A DNA stretch of 64,000 nucleotides. Source: Actinomycetota bacterium (GTDB taxonomy: Bacteria; Actinomycetota; Acidimicrobiia; Acidimicrobiales; Ilumatobacteraceae). The stretch covers positions 320,659 to 384,658 of the forward strand of contig JAUSLV010000011.1 of the NCBI GenBank assembly GCA_030645495.1, given 5' to 3'. Shown piece after piece: positions 1 to 8,744 of the stretch. How positions within the stretch are numbered: position 1 is the stretch's first letter; each line of letters starts with the position of its first letter. The notes below the pieces were generated by a model. That model was given only the letters and a program-made list of their open reading frames with translations. It was not told the origin of the DNA and made no database searches. The position numbers were made by a program, and so were the translations under genes.

Positions 1-1
1 C

Positions 2-1564
2 ACCTGGGCGCAACGAACCGCCGTCCTGCGCCTCGGCCGGCGCAGCGAAGAGGCTCTCTACTCCTTGCGCGTGCGTCTCTTCGAGCACATCCACCGGCTG
101 AGCATCGCCGACCACAGCGAAGAGCGCAAAGGTGCGCTCGTGGCCCGCGTCACCAGCGATGTGGAGACACTCGCCCAGTTCTTCCAGTGGGGCGGGCTGG
201 CGTGGCTGCTCGACGGAACGCTGATGTTGCTCGTCGCGTCGGTCATGCTCGCCTACGACTGGGTGTTGGCCGTGGTCGCCTTCGTCGTCGCTGCACCGCT
301 GGGCATCGTGTTGCAGAAGGTGCAGAGCCACCTCGTGCGCGCGTACGACCTGAGCCGCAGTCGCAATGCCAACGTCATGACCCAGATCAGCGAAGTCGTG
401 GCTGGGGCGGAGACGATCCGCGCCTACGACGCCGGCGAGCACTTCGCCGACCGAGTGAAAGTGGCCAGCCGTGAGCGGTCCGACTCGTTCATCAGGGCAG
501 GCACGATCGGCGCGTTCCTGTTCCCATCGGGCGAGGTGTTCAGCGTCTTCACCGTCTCGGCCGTGGTGGGTGTCGGTGTGCTGCGCGGCCCTGGCAGCGG
601 TCTCACCGCCGGCGCGCTGATCGGCTTCGTGTTCCTCACCTACCGCTTCCTGGAACCGATCGCCGAGTTCACGGAGGTGCTGGAACAGACACAAACCGCG
701 GTCGCCGGCATGCGCCGTGTGTTGGGGGTGCTGGAGATCCCGATCGGCCCGCCCGAGCCCGAGCTGCCCCTGCCGCTGCCTGCAGGAGCATTGGGGGTAT
801 CGATCGATCGCGTCGACTTCAGCTACCGCACCCGCGGCGACACCGACGAACCGCCGGTGCTGGTGGGTGTCAGCGCGCACATCGCCGCCGGTCAGCAAGT
901 GGCGGTGGTGGGCGAGACCGGGTCGGGCAAGACCACGCTCGGTCGCTTGATCGCGCGCCTGGCCGACCCCACTGCCGGTACCGTCTCGATCGGCGGCGTC
1001 TCGCTCACCCGGGTGGCCAACGCCGACCTGCGCGCTCGCGTCACGGTCGTGCCCCAAGAGCCATTCCTGTTCGAGGGCAGCATCGCCGCGAACCTCTCGT
1101 TCGCCCGACCGAAGCTGTCGCTGGCCGAGCTGGAGTCATCCATCGACGCGCTCGATCTGCGCGACTGGCTCGACACCCTGCCCGACGGGATCGAGACCGA
1201 GGTCGGACAACGGGGCGGCCAGTTGTCCGCCGGTGAGCGCCAGCTCGTGGCCCTGATCCGGGCCTCGCTGGTCGATCCCGCCGTGTTGTTGCTCGACGAA
1301 GCCACGTCGTCCGTCGACGCGCTCACCGAGGTGCGGCTCGCACGGGCCTTGGAGAAGCTGGCCAAGGGCAGAACCACGATCGCCATCGCGCACCGCTTGT
1401 CCACCGCGGCACGCGCCGACAGGGTGCTCGTGCTGGACCACGGACGACTGGTGGAGGACGGCACCCACGTCGCGCTGGTGGATGCCGGCGGGGTCTATGC
1501 GCGGATGTACGAAAGCTGGGTCGCGTCCACATCGAGTGCTGGGGCGGCGGCTGAAGGCGCTTGA
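2..1564 (+). CDS. ABC transporter, fused permease and ATPase (5' end outside window)
   Basis: The frame is open from base 2, so the gene starts upstream of the window; a TTG at 65 is internal. The visible protein (about 520 aa) has an exporter-type membrane domain over the first ~270 residues, then an ATP-binding domain with Walker A GETGSGKTT, signature LSAGERQL, Walker B LLLDEATSSVD and switch His in IAHRLST. This is the half-transporter layout (MsbA/MDR-like) that works as a dimer or heterodimer. The substrate cannot be read from the sequence. An upstream partner exporter gene is possible but not visible. The gene converges on the DUF2510 gene, 19 bp away. Confidence 0.93.
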   Translation, partial: TWAQRTAVLRLGRRSEEALYSLRVRLFEHIHRLSIADHSEERKGALVARVTSDVETLAQFFQWGGLAWLLDGTLMLLVASVMLAYDWVLAVVAFVVAAPLGIVLQKVQSHLVRAYDLSRSRNANVMTQISEVVAGAETIRAYDAGEHFADRVKVASRERSDSFIRAGTIGAFLFPSGEVFSVFTVSAVVGVGVLRGPGSGLTAGALIGFVFLTYRFLEPIAEFTEVLEQTQTAVAGMRRVLGVLEIPIGPPEPELPLPLPAGALGVSIDRVDFSYRTRGDTDEPPVLVGVSAHIAAGQQVAVVGETGSGKTTLGRLIARLADPTAGTVSIGGVSLTRVANADLRARVTVVPQEPFLFEGSIAANLSFARPKLSLAELESSIDALDLRDWLDTLPDGIETEVGQRGGQLSAGERQLVALIRASLVDPAVLLLDEATSSVDALTEVRLARALEKLAKGRTTIAIAHRLSTAARADRVLVLDHGRLVEDGTHVALVDAGGVYARMYESWVASTSSAGAAAEGA

Positions 1565-1583
1565 CCGAGCCGTAGTGCGGGCG

Positions 1584-2312
1584 TCAGACGCCGGCACCCT
1601 GCACATCGGCGACGGTGCACGTGACCGTGGCCGACGAGTCGACGAACACCGTGGCATGAAACTGGGCCACCTCGTGAGGCGGCACGCGGCGGACGTCGAC
1701 GACATCGGTGTCGAGCGTGCGCCCGCTGTCGGTGAAGCGGATGAAGATCGAGTAGTCGTGGTACGTGTCGTCGTCGTTCGTGATGGTGCCATCGGCGACT
1801 GCCAACCCACCATCGTTGGTGCAGCGGTCGATCGAGGTGGTGTACGGGCCGGGGTTGAACAGCTGGTCCACCTCGTCGAGCACGGTCATCGTGAACAGCA
1901 CACCCACCACGCACAGACCGGCGGCGCCGACCGACAAGACCAGGCCCCAGATCGCGAACGTGCGGCCTTCTGCTGCTCCCTGCCGCACCCGTCGCAGCGC
2001 GATGACACCGAAGACGAAGCCGACGATGGCCGCGACCGCGCCGAGCACGAACAAGAACGGCAGCCAGGCGGTGGCCACGGCGCTCAGCCCGAGCACGAAC
2101 GAGGCCACCGCTGCGCCGCGGCGCTGTTCGGGTTGGCCGACGTGCGGCGGCAACGGTGCGCCGGAGAGCCAGCGGGGGTCGACGAACCGCTGGCCATGGG
2201 TGGACACGTCGGCGGTCCACCGCTCGCCGTTGAACCAGCGGTACTCGAACTGGCGGGTGGGGTCGGGATACCAGCCCGCCGCAGTGCCGGGGGACGACGA
2301 GAAGGGCTGCAC
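1584..2312 (-). CDS. DUF2510 membrane protein with extracytoplasmic C-terminal domain
   Basis: The 242-aa protein begins with a DUF2510 module (AGWYPDP, then YRWFNGERWT and repeated Trp/Pro, residues ~10-50), a short actinobacterial domain usually placed before membrane helices. Two hydrophobic segments follow (about residues 68-100 and 118-142). The last ~90 residues look like a small extracytoplasmic beta domain resembling FxLYD-type domains (inference). The start is GTG at 2312; a TATCGT box lies 7 nt upstream (2320-2325), which fits a leaderless transcript. It is divergent from the histidine phosphatase. Function unknown. Confidence 0.85.
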   Translation of the reverse strand: MQPFSSSPGTAAGWYPDPTRQFEYRWFNGERWTADVSTHGQRFVDPRWLSGAPLPPHVGQPEQRRGAAVASFVLGLSAVATAWLPFLFVLGAVAAIVGFVFGVIALRRVRQGAAEGRTFAIWGLVLSVGAAGLCVVGVLFTMTVLDEVDQLFNPGPYTTSIDRCTNDGGLAVADGTITNDDDTYHDYSIFIRFTDSGRTLDTDVVDVRRVPPHEVAQFHATVFVDSSATVTCTVADVQGAGV

Positions 2313-2319
2313 CGGGGGG

Positions 2320-2325
2320 ACGATA
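2320..2325 (-). promoter_or_regulatory. Leaderless-type -10 box of the DUF2510 gene
   Basis: On the minus strand the hexamer TATCGT is separated by 7 nt from the GTG start at 2312. No Shine-Dalgarno sequence lies in between, so transcription probably begins at the start codon. Confidence 0.5.
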
Positions 2326-2371
2326 CCTGCTGAGGTGGCCCACGGCCCGGGCCACCTAGCATTGCAGCATC

Positions 2372-3052
2372 ATGGACATCACCCTCATCCGCCACGGCGA
2401 ACCCGAGTGGGTCCGCGACGGGCTGAACGTCGTCGATCCGCCGCTCACCGCCAGGGGTCTCATGCAGGCCGAGCAGGTTGCCGTCGCTCTCGGCGGCGAG
2501 CAGTTCGACGAGGTCATCGTGTCGCCGCTGCGCCGCGCGCGACAGACGGCGGCGCCGCTGCTGTCGGCGCTGGGCCGCGACGAGGTGATCGAACCGTTCC
2601 TCCACGAGATCCGCGAGCCCGACTGGCACGGCACGCCCTCCGAACTCGCACGCACTGCGTACGAGGAAGAGCGGTCGCGGGCCGCAGAGGAGCGCTGGAC
2701 CGGCCTGCGAGGTGGGGGAGAAGCGCCTCGCGACTTCGTGGAACGAGTGCGCACGGGTGGCGTCGCCTACTGGGCGGGTCGTGGCATGTACCGCGCCAAG
2801 CAGATCCTGCCCGTGTGGCACCTCGACCAGCCCTCGCATCGTGTGGCGATCGTCGCTCACGCGGGCACGAACGGCGTGTTGTTGTGCCAGCTGCTGGGCC
2901 TCGACCCTGTGCCGTGGGAGTGGGATCGGTTCGTCACCCACCACGCCAGCATCACGCGGCTCACCACGATGCAGATGCGCGATGGCCACACCTTCTCGCT
3001 GACCCGGCTCAGCGACGTCGAACACCTTCCCAAGGACTCCCGCACGGTCTGA
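2372..3052 (+). CDS. Histidine phosphatase family protein (phosphoglycerate mutase-like)
   Basis: The 226-aa protein opens with LIRHGEPEW, the RHG motif whose His forms the phosphoenzyme intermediate. It has RRARQTAAPL (second Arg region) and the late VAIVAHAGTNGVLL segment carrying the second catalytic His. Size and motif order match the histidine phosphatase (branch 1) superfamily. The substrate may be a sugar phosphate or another small phosphoester; nothing in the neighbourhood decides it. The start is ATG 2372, preceded by TAGCAT at 2357-2362. Cytosolic, no signal peptide. Confidence 0.88.
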   Translation: MDITLIRHGEPEWVRDGLNVVDPPLTARGLMQAEQVAVALGGEQFDEVIVSPLRRARQTAAPLLSALGRDEVIEPFLHEIREPDWHGTPSELARTAYEEERSRAAEERWTGLRGGGEAPRDFVERVRTGGVAYWAGRGMYRAKQILPVWHLDQPSHRVAIVAHAGTNGVLLCQLLGLDPVPWEWDRFVTHHASITRLTTMQMRDGHTFSLTRLSDVEHLPKDSRTV

Positions 3053-3064
3053 CGTGCAGGCCTG

Positions 3065-4318
3065 CTACCAGGTGCAGCGCAGGCGCTTGATGCCGTTGAT
3101 GAAGTTGCTCTGCAGGTAGTCGGGCTCGCCGACCGTGCGCAGGGTGGGGATACGACGGCGGATCTCGTCGAACATCACCGCGATCTCGCGTCGGGCGAGG
3201 TTGGCGCCCAGGCAGAAGTGCGGGCCGCCCGCCCCGAAACCCACCTGGTTGGGCTGCAACGGCCGCCGAACATCGAACCGGTACGGGTCGTCGTACACCT
3301 TCTCGTCGCGGTTGGCCGAGTTGTACCACATCACCAACTTCTCGCCGGCCGCGATCTTCTGGCCGCCCACGACGGTGTCCTCGGTGGCCGTGCGGCGGAA
3401 GTGCACGACCGGGCTGGCCATGCGCACGATCTCGTCGACCGCGGTGCGGGTGTGGGTGTCGAAGTCGTTCCACCACAGGTCGCGCTGGTCGGGGTGAGTC
3501 GTCAGCAGATGCATCCCGTGGCTGATCGCGTTGCGGGTGGTCTCGTTGCCGGCCACCACGAGCAGGATGAAGAACGAACCGAACTCCTGGGCGGTGATGC
3601 GTTCGCCGTCGACGACTGCGTGCATCATCACCGAGGTGAGGTCGTCGGTGGGGTTCGCCAGCCGGTCTTCGCCCATTGCCTGCGCGTAGTTGAATGCGCC
3701 GAGGCCGGCAGCGATGAGGTCGTCGAACGTGCCGGTGAACTCGGGGTCGCCCACGCCGAGGATCACGTTGGTCCAGCGGAAGATCTGCTCCTCGTCCTCC
3801 TTGGGGATGCCCATCATCTCGCAGATGATCTGCAGCGGCATCGGAGCGGCCACCTCGTGCACGAAGTCGCACTCGCGATCGGGGAAGTCGGCCAGCAGAT
3901 GGTCGACGACTCCGGCCGCCTTCTCGCGTACGTACTGCTCGACGCGTGAGATCTCCTTGGGCGTGAACCCTTTCGACACGATCGAGCGCAAGCGGAAGTG
4001 GCGCGGGTCATCCATCGCGATCATCGAGCCGAAGAACTCGGCGATCTCCATCGGCAGGTCGGCGATGTTGACGCCGCGGCCACTCTGGAACAACTGCGGG
4101 TTCCGGCTCACGTGCCACACGTCGTCGTGACTCGTGACCGCCCAGTAGCCGGGCCCCTTCGGCAGCGGAGAGTCGACGAACTCCCACTCCTCCCAGAAGC
4201 TGATCGGCTGTTCGCGGCGCAGCGTTCGGAACGCGCCTTCACGGAACTCACGGGTGGCGGTCCAGAACTCGGGGTCGGAGATGTGGAAGGTGCCGAGGGC
4301 GACGTCAGCGGGGTTCAT
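3065..4318 (-). CDS. Cytochrome P450
   Basis: The 417-aa heme monooxygenase shows the I-helix motif AGNETTR (from residue ~256), the K-helix ExxR as EIVR (~296-299) and the heme loop FGAGGPHFCLG with the thiolate ligand Cys369. It has no membrane anchor, as usual for soluble bacterial P450s that take electrons from ferredoxin; no redox partner gene is adjacent. The first ~150 residues resemble actinobacterial P450s acting on steroids, terpenes or fatty acids (general impression). The frame is open further upstream, but ATG 4318 is preferred because TACTCT lies exactly 6 nt before it and the family N-terminus fits. Divergent from the PIG-L gene. Confidence 0.93.
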   Translation of the reverse strand: MNPADVALGTFHISDPEFWTATREFREGAFRTLRREQPISFWEEWEFVDSPLPKGPGYWAVTSHDDVWHVSRNPQLFQSGRGVNIADLPMEIAEFFGSMIAMDDPRHFRLRSIVSKGFTPKEISRVEQYVREKAAGVVDHLLADFPDRECDFVHEVAAPMPLQIICEMMGIPKEDEEQIFRWTNVILGVGDPEFTGTFDDLIAAGLGAFNYAQAMGEDRLANPTDDLTSVMMHAVVDGERITAQEFGSFFILLVVAGNETTRNAISHGMHLLTTHPDQRDLWWNDFDTHTRTAVDEIVRMASPVVHFRRTATEDTVVGGQKIAAGEKLVMWYNSANRDEKVYDDPYRFDVRRPLQPNQVGFGAGGPHFCLGANLARREIAVMFDEIRRRIPTLRTVGEPDYLQSNFINGIKRLRCTW

Positions 4319-4324
4319 GGGCGG

Positions 4325-4345
4325 AGAGTAACCCGCAGTTAGGCT
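4325..4345. promoter_or_regulatory. Back-to-back leaderless promoters of the P450 and PIG-L genes
   Basis: The 33-bp gap between two divergent start codons holds TACTCT for the minus strand (4325-4330, 6 nt from ATG 4318) and TAGGCT for the plus strand (4340-4345, 6 nt from ATG 4352). Both transcripts would be leaderless, and the two promoters probably share their upstream regions. Confidence 0.55.
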
Positions 4346-4351
4346 TGCTTC

Positions 4352-5068
4352 ATGCTCGGAGCGACGGAGATCGATCGACTGCTGGTGGTGATGGCCCACC
4401 CCGACGATGTCGACTTCGGCTCGGCCGGCACGATCGCCACGCTCGCTGCGGCCGGCGTACATGTCACGTACTGCCTGGTCACCGATGGCGATGCGGGCGG
4501 TAGCGACCGCACGATCTCGCGCACCGAGATGGCCTCCATGCGGCGCAAGGAGCAGACGGCGGCAGCGGCGGCGGTGGGTGTGCACGACCTGATCTTCCTC
4601 GGCCACCCCGATGGCCGGGTGGTGGCCGACCTGGCGCTGCGCCGCGACGTCAGCCGTGTCATCCGCCAGGTGCGCCCGACTGTGGTGTTGGGTCAGTCAC
4701 CCGAGCGCAACCTCGATCGCATCTTCGCCAGCCATCCCGACCACCTGGCAGCCGGCGAAGCCACGGTGTGTGCGGTGTACCCCGATGCCCGCAACCCGTT
4801 CGCCTTTCCCGAACTGTTGGAGGAGGGCCTCGAGCCGTGGTCGGTGCGTGAGTTGTGGATCTCGGGCCACCCGACGATCACCGACGTGGTGGACGTGACC
4901 GAGCAGATCGACCGCAAGTTCGAGGCGCTGCTGTGTCACGCCAGCCAGCACCCCGACCCCGACACGATGCAGGTGCGGGTGCGGGCGTGGATGGCGGCCA
5001 CCGCGCACGCGCACGGGCTGGCCGAGGGCCGTTACGCCGAGGGGTACCGGGTCGTCGCCAACCTCTGA
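4352..5068 (+). CDS. PIG-L family deacetylase (LmbE-like)
   Basis: The 238-aa protein carries the zinc-binding signature HPDD at residues 16-19 and the partner HPDH at 128-131, typical of PIG-L N-acetylglucosaminyl-inositol deacetylases and related amidases such as MshB/Mca of mycothiol metabolism. It is a bit shorter than MshB, so the substrate (mycothiol pathway intermediate, mycothiol conjugate or other N-acyl amine) is open. The start is ATG 4352, 6 nt after TAGGCT. Cytosolic. Confidence 0.88.
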   Translation: MLGATEIDRLLVVMAHPDDVDFGSAGTIATLAAAGVHVTYCLVTDGDAGGSDRTISRTEMASMRRKEQTAAAAAVGVHDLIFLGHPDGRVVADLALRRDVSRVIRQVRPTVVLGQSPERNLDRIFASHPDHLAAGEATVCAVYPDARNPFAFPELLEEGLEPWSVRELWISGHPTITDVVDVTEQIDRKFEALLCHASQHPDPDTMQVRVRAWMAATAHAHGLAEGRYAEGYRVVANL

Positions 5069-5107
5069 GTTATCACGCTCGGTTACCCGCGGGTAAGGTT
5101 CCACGCC

Positions 5108-6310
5108 ATGACCGAAGCAGTGATCGTCGCCACCGCCCGCAGCCCGATCGGGCGTGCCAACAAGGGCTCCCTCGCCAGCATGCGCCCCGATGACATGAGC
5201 GCCCAGATCGTCAAGGCACTGATGGCCAAGGTGCCACAAGTGGGCCAGAACGTCGACGACGTGATGTGGGGCATCGGCCAGCCGGCCGGCGAGGGCGGGT
5301 TCAACATCGCCCGCGTCGTCGCCCTGCTCGCCGGTCTCGACGACGTGCCCGGCGTGCAGGTGAACCGCTACTGCTCGTCGAGCCTGCAGACGATCCGCAT
5401 GGCCTTCCACGCGATCAAGGCCGGTGAGGGCGACTGCTTCATCGCCGGCGGTGTGGAAACCGTCAGCCGCTACATGCAGGGTGCCAGCGACACCGCGCCG
5501 AACGCGATCTACAAGCCTGCAGGCGCGCGCACCGCGCTGCGTGCCCAGGGTGGTCAGGGCAAGTGGGCCCCGGCAGAAGGTCTCGCCGACGTGTACATCG
5601 CCATGGGCCAGACCGCCGAGAACGTGGTGGAAATCGAAGGCATCAGCCGTGAAGAGATGGATCGTTTCGGCGTGCGTAGCCAGAACCTGGCCTGCGCCCA
5701 CGTGGAGAACGGCTTCTTCGATCGCGAGATCATCCCGCTGACCCTGGAGGACGGCACGGTCGTCAGCAAGGACGACGGCCCCCGCCCGGGCACCAACTAC
5801 GAAGCGGTCAGCCAGCTCAAGCCGGTGTTCCGCCCCGATGGCACCATCACCGCTGGTAACGCCTGCCCGCTCAACGACGGCGCGGCCGCGGTGCTGGTGA
5901 TGAGCGACACGAGGGCCAAGGAACTGGGGCTCACCCCGCTGGCCCGCATCATCTCCACCGGCGTGTCCGGCTTGAACCCCGAGATCATGGGCCTCGGCCC
6001 GATCGCGGCCATTCGCCAGGCGCTCGGCCGAGCGAAGATGACCATGGATCAGATCGACCTCGTGGAGATCAACGAGGCGTTTGCCTGTCAGGTGATCGGC
6101 TCGGCCAAGCACCTCGGTATCGACATCGACAAGCAGCTCAACGTGCACGGCGGCGCCATTGCGCTCGGCCACCCGTTCGGTATGACCGGCGCCCGCATCA
6201 TGACCACGCTGATCAACGGCCTGCAGTTCGAGGACAAGACCTTTGGCGTGGAGAGCATGTGCGTCGGCGGCGGCCAGGGCCTGGCGATGGTGATCGAGCG
6301 CCTCAGCTGA
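5108..6310 (+). CDS. Thiolase family protein (acetyl-CoA acetyltransferase)
   Basis: The 400-aa thiolase has all three catalytic residues: the nucleophile Cys89 in NRYCSSSLQ, His355 in GHPFG and Cys385 in CVGGGQG. It cleaves 3-ketoacyl-CoA to acetyl-CoA or condenses two acyl-CoAs. Full length for the family. Probable role in beta-oxidation (FadA-like) or ketone-body/PHB chemistry; the window has no multifunctional FadB partner beside it. The start is ATG 5108; a TAAGGT box lies at 5094-5099. The stop overlaps the convergent MFS gene by 8 bp. Confidence 0.93.
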   Translation: MTEAVIVATARSPIGRANKGSLASMRPDDMSAQIVKALMAKVPQVGQNVDDVMWGIGQPAGEGGFNIARVVALLAGLDDVPGVQVNRYCSSSLQTIRMAFHAIKAGEGDCFIAGGVETVSRYMQGASDTAPNAIYKPAGARTALRAQGGQGKWAPAEGLADVYIAMGQTAENVVEIEGISREEMDRFGVRSQNLACAHVENGFFDREIIPLTLEDGTVVSKDDGPRPGTNYEAVSQLKPVFRPDGTITAGNACPLNDGAAAVLVMSDTRAKELGLTPLARIISTGVSGLNPEIMGLGPIAAIRQALGRAKMTMDQIDLVEINEAFACQVIGSAKHLGIDIDKQLNVHGGAIALGHPFGMTGARIMTTLINGLQFEDKTFGVESMCVGGGQGLAMVIERLS

Positions 6311-7463
6311 CCGCGTGCTGCTGAGCGACGGCCAGGCGGTATTGGCTGATCGACATCAGCACGAACCCCGCCACTCCGGTGCCGGCGATCAGGAACATCC
6401 ACTCGGGGCCCACCGCCCCGTACAACCCACCGGCCGCGTACGCGGTGACCGCCGCCACCAGCAGGTTCGACGCGCCGGCCAAGCCTTGCGCGGCGGCGGC
6501 GCGCCCGATCGGTGCGCCGGCTGCCACGAGGGCCTGGCTGGCGGGCACGGCCAGCGCCTGCAGGCTGCCCTCGATCGCACTCACGCCGACGATGATGAGG
6601 GGCACGTGGATGAACCCGTAGCCCATCGTGATCGGGGCCACCAGCAGCGTGCCCCAGACGGCTACCCGCATCGCCCCCTTCTGTGAGGCGAGACGGCCGC
6701 CCGTGGTGGCCAGCAATGCGAACGGGATGCCGTAGGCGAGGAAGCTCATGCCGATCAACTTGTCGCTGCCGCCCAGGTCGGTGAGGTAGCGATCGAGCGT
6801 GGCGTCGTAGAACCCGACCGGCAAGAACAGCGCGACGCACATGAACACACCGGCGCGAATGCTGGGCAGCTTCAGCAGGTCGAACGCCAGGCGGTGTTCC
6901 TCGTCCATCGGCGGCTCGGGAAGTGTGCGCGGGGCCAGCATCAGCGCTCCGGCGAGTGCGAACGCGCCGGCCACGAGGAACGGTGTGCGCAGCCCGAACG
7001 GGCCGACCAACATGCCGCCCACCACTGGCCCGGTGACGAACCCGGCCAGTTCCACGCCGCTGAGGGTGCCCAGCCGCTTGGGGATGTCGTCGTCGCTGAT
7101 GCTGATCGCGATCGCTCGGGATGCCGGCATGAACAAGCTGTTCGACAGGCCCACGACCATTCGGGCGAGCACCAACGTCAGCAGCGACCCTGCCAGGGCG
7201 AACAGGATGCTGCCCAGCACCGCAGTGCCGAGACCGGCGATCAGCAGTCGTTTCGAGTGACCGCGGTCGGCGTACGGCGCCAACAACACCTGGCCGACAA
7301 GGCCGACGGCGAAGCCGGATCCGGCGATGAGGCCCAGCCCGGCATCGGAGAAGTGGTACTTGTCCTGCAGGTTGCTGAGCAGCGAGAACACGACGCTGTT
7401 GGCGATGCCCACGCTGGCCGCCGCCAGCAACAGCGGGTACCAGCCTGCCGTTCGCTGGCTCAC
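6303..7463 (-). CDS. MFS transporter
   Basis: The 386-aa protein has about 12 hydrophobic segments, and the loop between TM2 and TM3 reads YADRGHSKRL, an MFS motif-A-like charged turn. Size and layout fit a major facilitator of the drug/solute exporter type; the substrate is unknown. The start is GTG 7463, overlapping the stop of the 147-aa gene upstream (GTGA), which argues for translational coupling. It is the last gene of the minus-strand operon led by DAHP synthase. Confidence 0.88.
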   Translation of the reverse strand: MSQRTAGWYPLLLAAASVGIANSVVFSLLSNLQDKYHFSDAGLGLIAGSGFAVGLVGQVLLAPYADRGHSKRLLIAGLGTAVLGSILFALAGSLLTLVLARMVVGLSNSLFMPASRAIAISISDDDIPKRLGTLSGVELAGFVTGPVVGGMLVGPFGLRTPFLVAGAFALAGALMLAPRTLPEPPMDEEHRLAFDLLKLPSIRAGVFMCVALFLPVGFYDATLDRYLTDLGGSDKLIGMSFLAYGIPFALLATTGGRLASQKGAMRVAVWGTLLVAPITMGYGFIHVPLIIVGVSAIEGSLQALAVPASQALVAAGAPIGRAAAAQGLAGASNLLVAAVTAYAAGGLYGAVGPEWMFLIAGTGVAGFVLMSISQYRLAVAQQHAVS

Positions 7464-7903
7464 ACCTGCTCGGCGCGGATTCGCACCATCTCCGGCTGGT
7501 GGGGCAGTTGCACGGCGCGCAACACATAGCGTTCGCCGCCCGCGTGCAACTCGGCCAGGCACCACCCGCCCGGTGCATCGCATTCGCCGTCGCCGAACAG
7601 GTGCAGCGCGTCGACGTCGAGCCCTGCCGTGTCGGCCTCGGCGCTCCAGAGCGACACCAGGCCGCGTCGCAGCTCTGGTTCGTCGATGAGGTCGGTGCCG
7701 TGCAGCAGCAACTCCACGGTGAGGATGGTGACCGGCTGCACCTGTGCCTCGTTGACGACGTCGCCGCCCAACTCGCCGTCGAGCATCACCACCACCGGAC
7801 CGCCCGTGGAGGCGACTCCACCGATGAACCCGTAGCGCACCAGCGGCAGGCCGTCGTCGCCCTCGCACTCGTAACGGATGCGGTCGCCGGGGGAGAAGCT
7901 CAC
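7460..7903 (-). CDS. Hypothetical protein, 147 aa
   Basis: I do not recognise this protein. It begins VSFSPGDRIRYE, is acidic, has no signal peptide or membrane helix, and looks like a small beta-rich domain: glycine turns in the first half, WCLAELHAGGERYVL near the end. GTG 7903 overlaps the upstream serine hydrolase stop (GTGA), and its own stop overlaps the MFS start in the same way. It is therefore translated from a polycistronic message, which supports it being a real gene. Confidence 0.75.
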   Translation of the reverse strand: MSFSPGDRIRYECEGDDGLPLVRYGFIGGVASTGGPVVVMLDGELGGDVVNEAQVQPVTILTVELLLHGTDLIDEPELRRGLVSLWSAEADTAGLDVDALHLFGDGECDAPGGWCLAELHAGGERYVLRAVQLPHQPEMVRIRAEQV

Positions 7904-8736
7904 GCATCTGCTCCTGTCGCGAGCGCCTCGGCGAGCACGGCATCGGACAGCTCGGGCCAACGGCGCAGGGCCTCGGTCGACCAGTCGTCGAACGACCGAT
8001 CGGTGAGCGCGACACATGCGACCTGAGTCCCCGGATCCACCCACAGGAGGGTACCCGCTCCGCCGAAATGTCCGAACGTGGCGGGCGAATTGTGGGTGCC
8101 CGTCCAGTGGGGCTGTTTGTCGCCGCGGATTTCGGTGGCCAGGCCCCACGCACAGTCGGCGAAGCGGCCGATGCCGGGTACCCGGCCGGGCAACCCGGGG
8201 AACTGCACCGTGCGAAACTGCTGAGCGGTGGCTGCGGTGATGAGCGTCGGCGCGCGCAGTTCTTCGATGAAACGCACCAGGTCGGACACCGTGCTCGACA
8301 CCATGTGCGCGGGCGAACCGTGCAGGATCGTGGCCCGCATCCCCAGCGGCTGCAACAACGCTTCGAACTGGTACTCGCCATACGGCATGTCGGCGGCCTC
8401 GGCGAGTGCGTTGGCGGCCATCTCGATGCCGGTGTTGCTATAGATCCGGCGAGTGCCGGGGCGGGTGATGGGCGCGGTGCCGTCGAACGCGTAGCCGCCG
8501 GCATGCGCGAGCAGGTGGCGCACCGTGCATCCCTCCTGCCCGACGGGCTGGTCGAGGTGCACCGTGCCTTCCTCGACCGCCACGAGCATGGTGTACCCCA
8601 CGAGCATCTTGGCGACGGAGGCAATGCGGAACGGCGCGTCGGCATCGCCCACTGTGGCGACCGTGCCATCGGGCAGGACGGCAGCCGCGGCAACATTGGG
8701 TACCGGCCACTCGGCAGTCAGCGCGAGTGCCCGCAT
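7900..8736 (-). CDS. Serine hydrolase (class C beta-lactamase / penicillin-binding-protein fold)
   Basis: The 278-aa protein has the SxxK tetrad as SVAK (residues ~43-46), YSN as the YxN motif and HFGG as the third (HxG/KTG-like) motif. These mark the beta-lactamase-related serine hydrolases, which include esterases and D-aminopeptidases. No signal peptide is seen, so a cytosolic esterase is more likely than a resistance enzyme. It starts at ATG 8736, 8 nt after the DAHP synthase stop, in the same operon. Confidence 0.87.
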   Translation of the reverse strand: MRALALTAEWPVPNVAAAAVLPDGTVATVGDADAPFRIASVAKMLVGYTMLVAVEEGTVHLDQPVGQEGCTVRHLLAHAGGYAFDGTAPITRPGTRRIYSNTGIEMAANALAEAADMPYGEYQFEALLQPLGMRATILHGSPAHMVSSTVSDLVRFIEELRAPTLITAATAQQFRTVQFPGLPGRVPGIGRFADCAWGLATEIRGDKQPHWTGTHNSPATFGHFGGAGTLLWVDPGTQVACVALTDRSFDDWSTEALRRWPELSDAVLAEALATGADA

Positions 8737-8744
8737 GGGCTGGT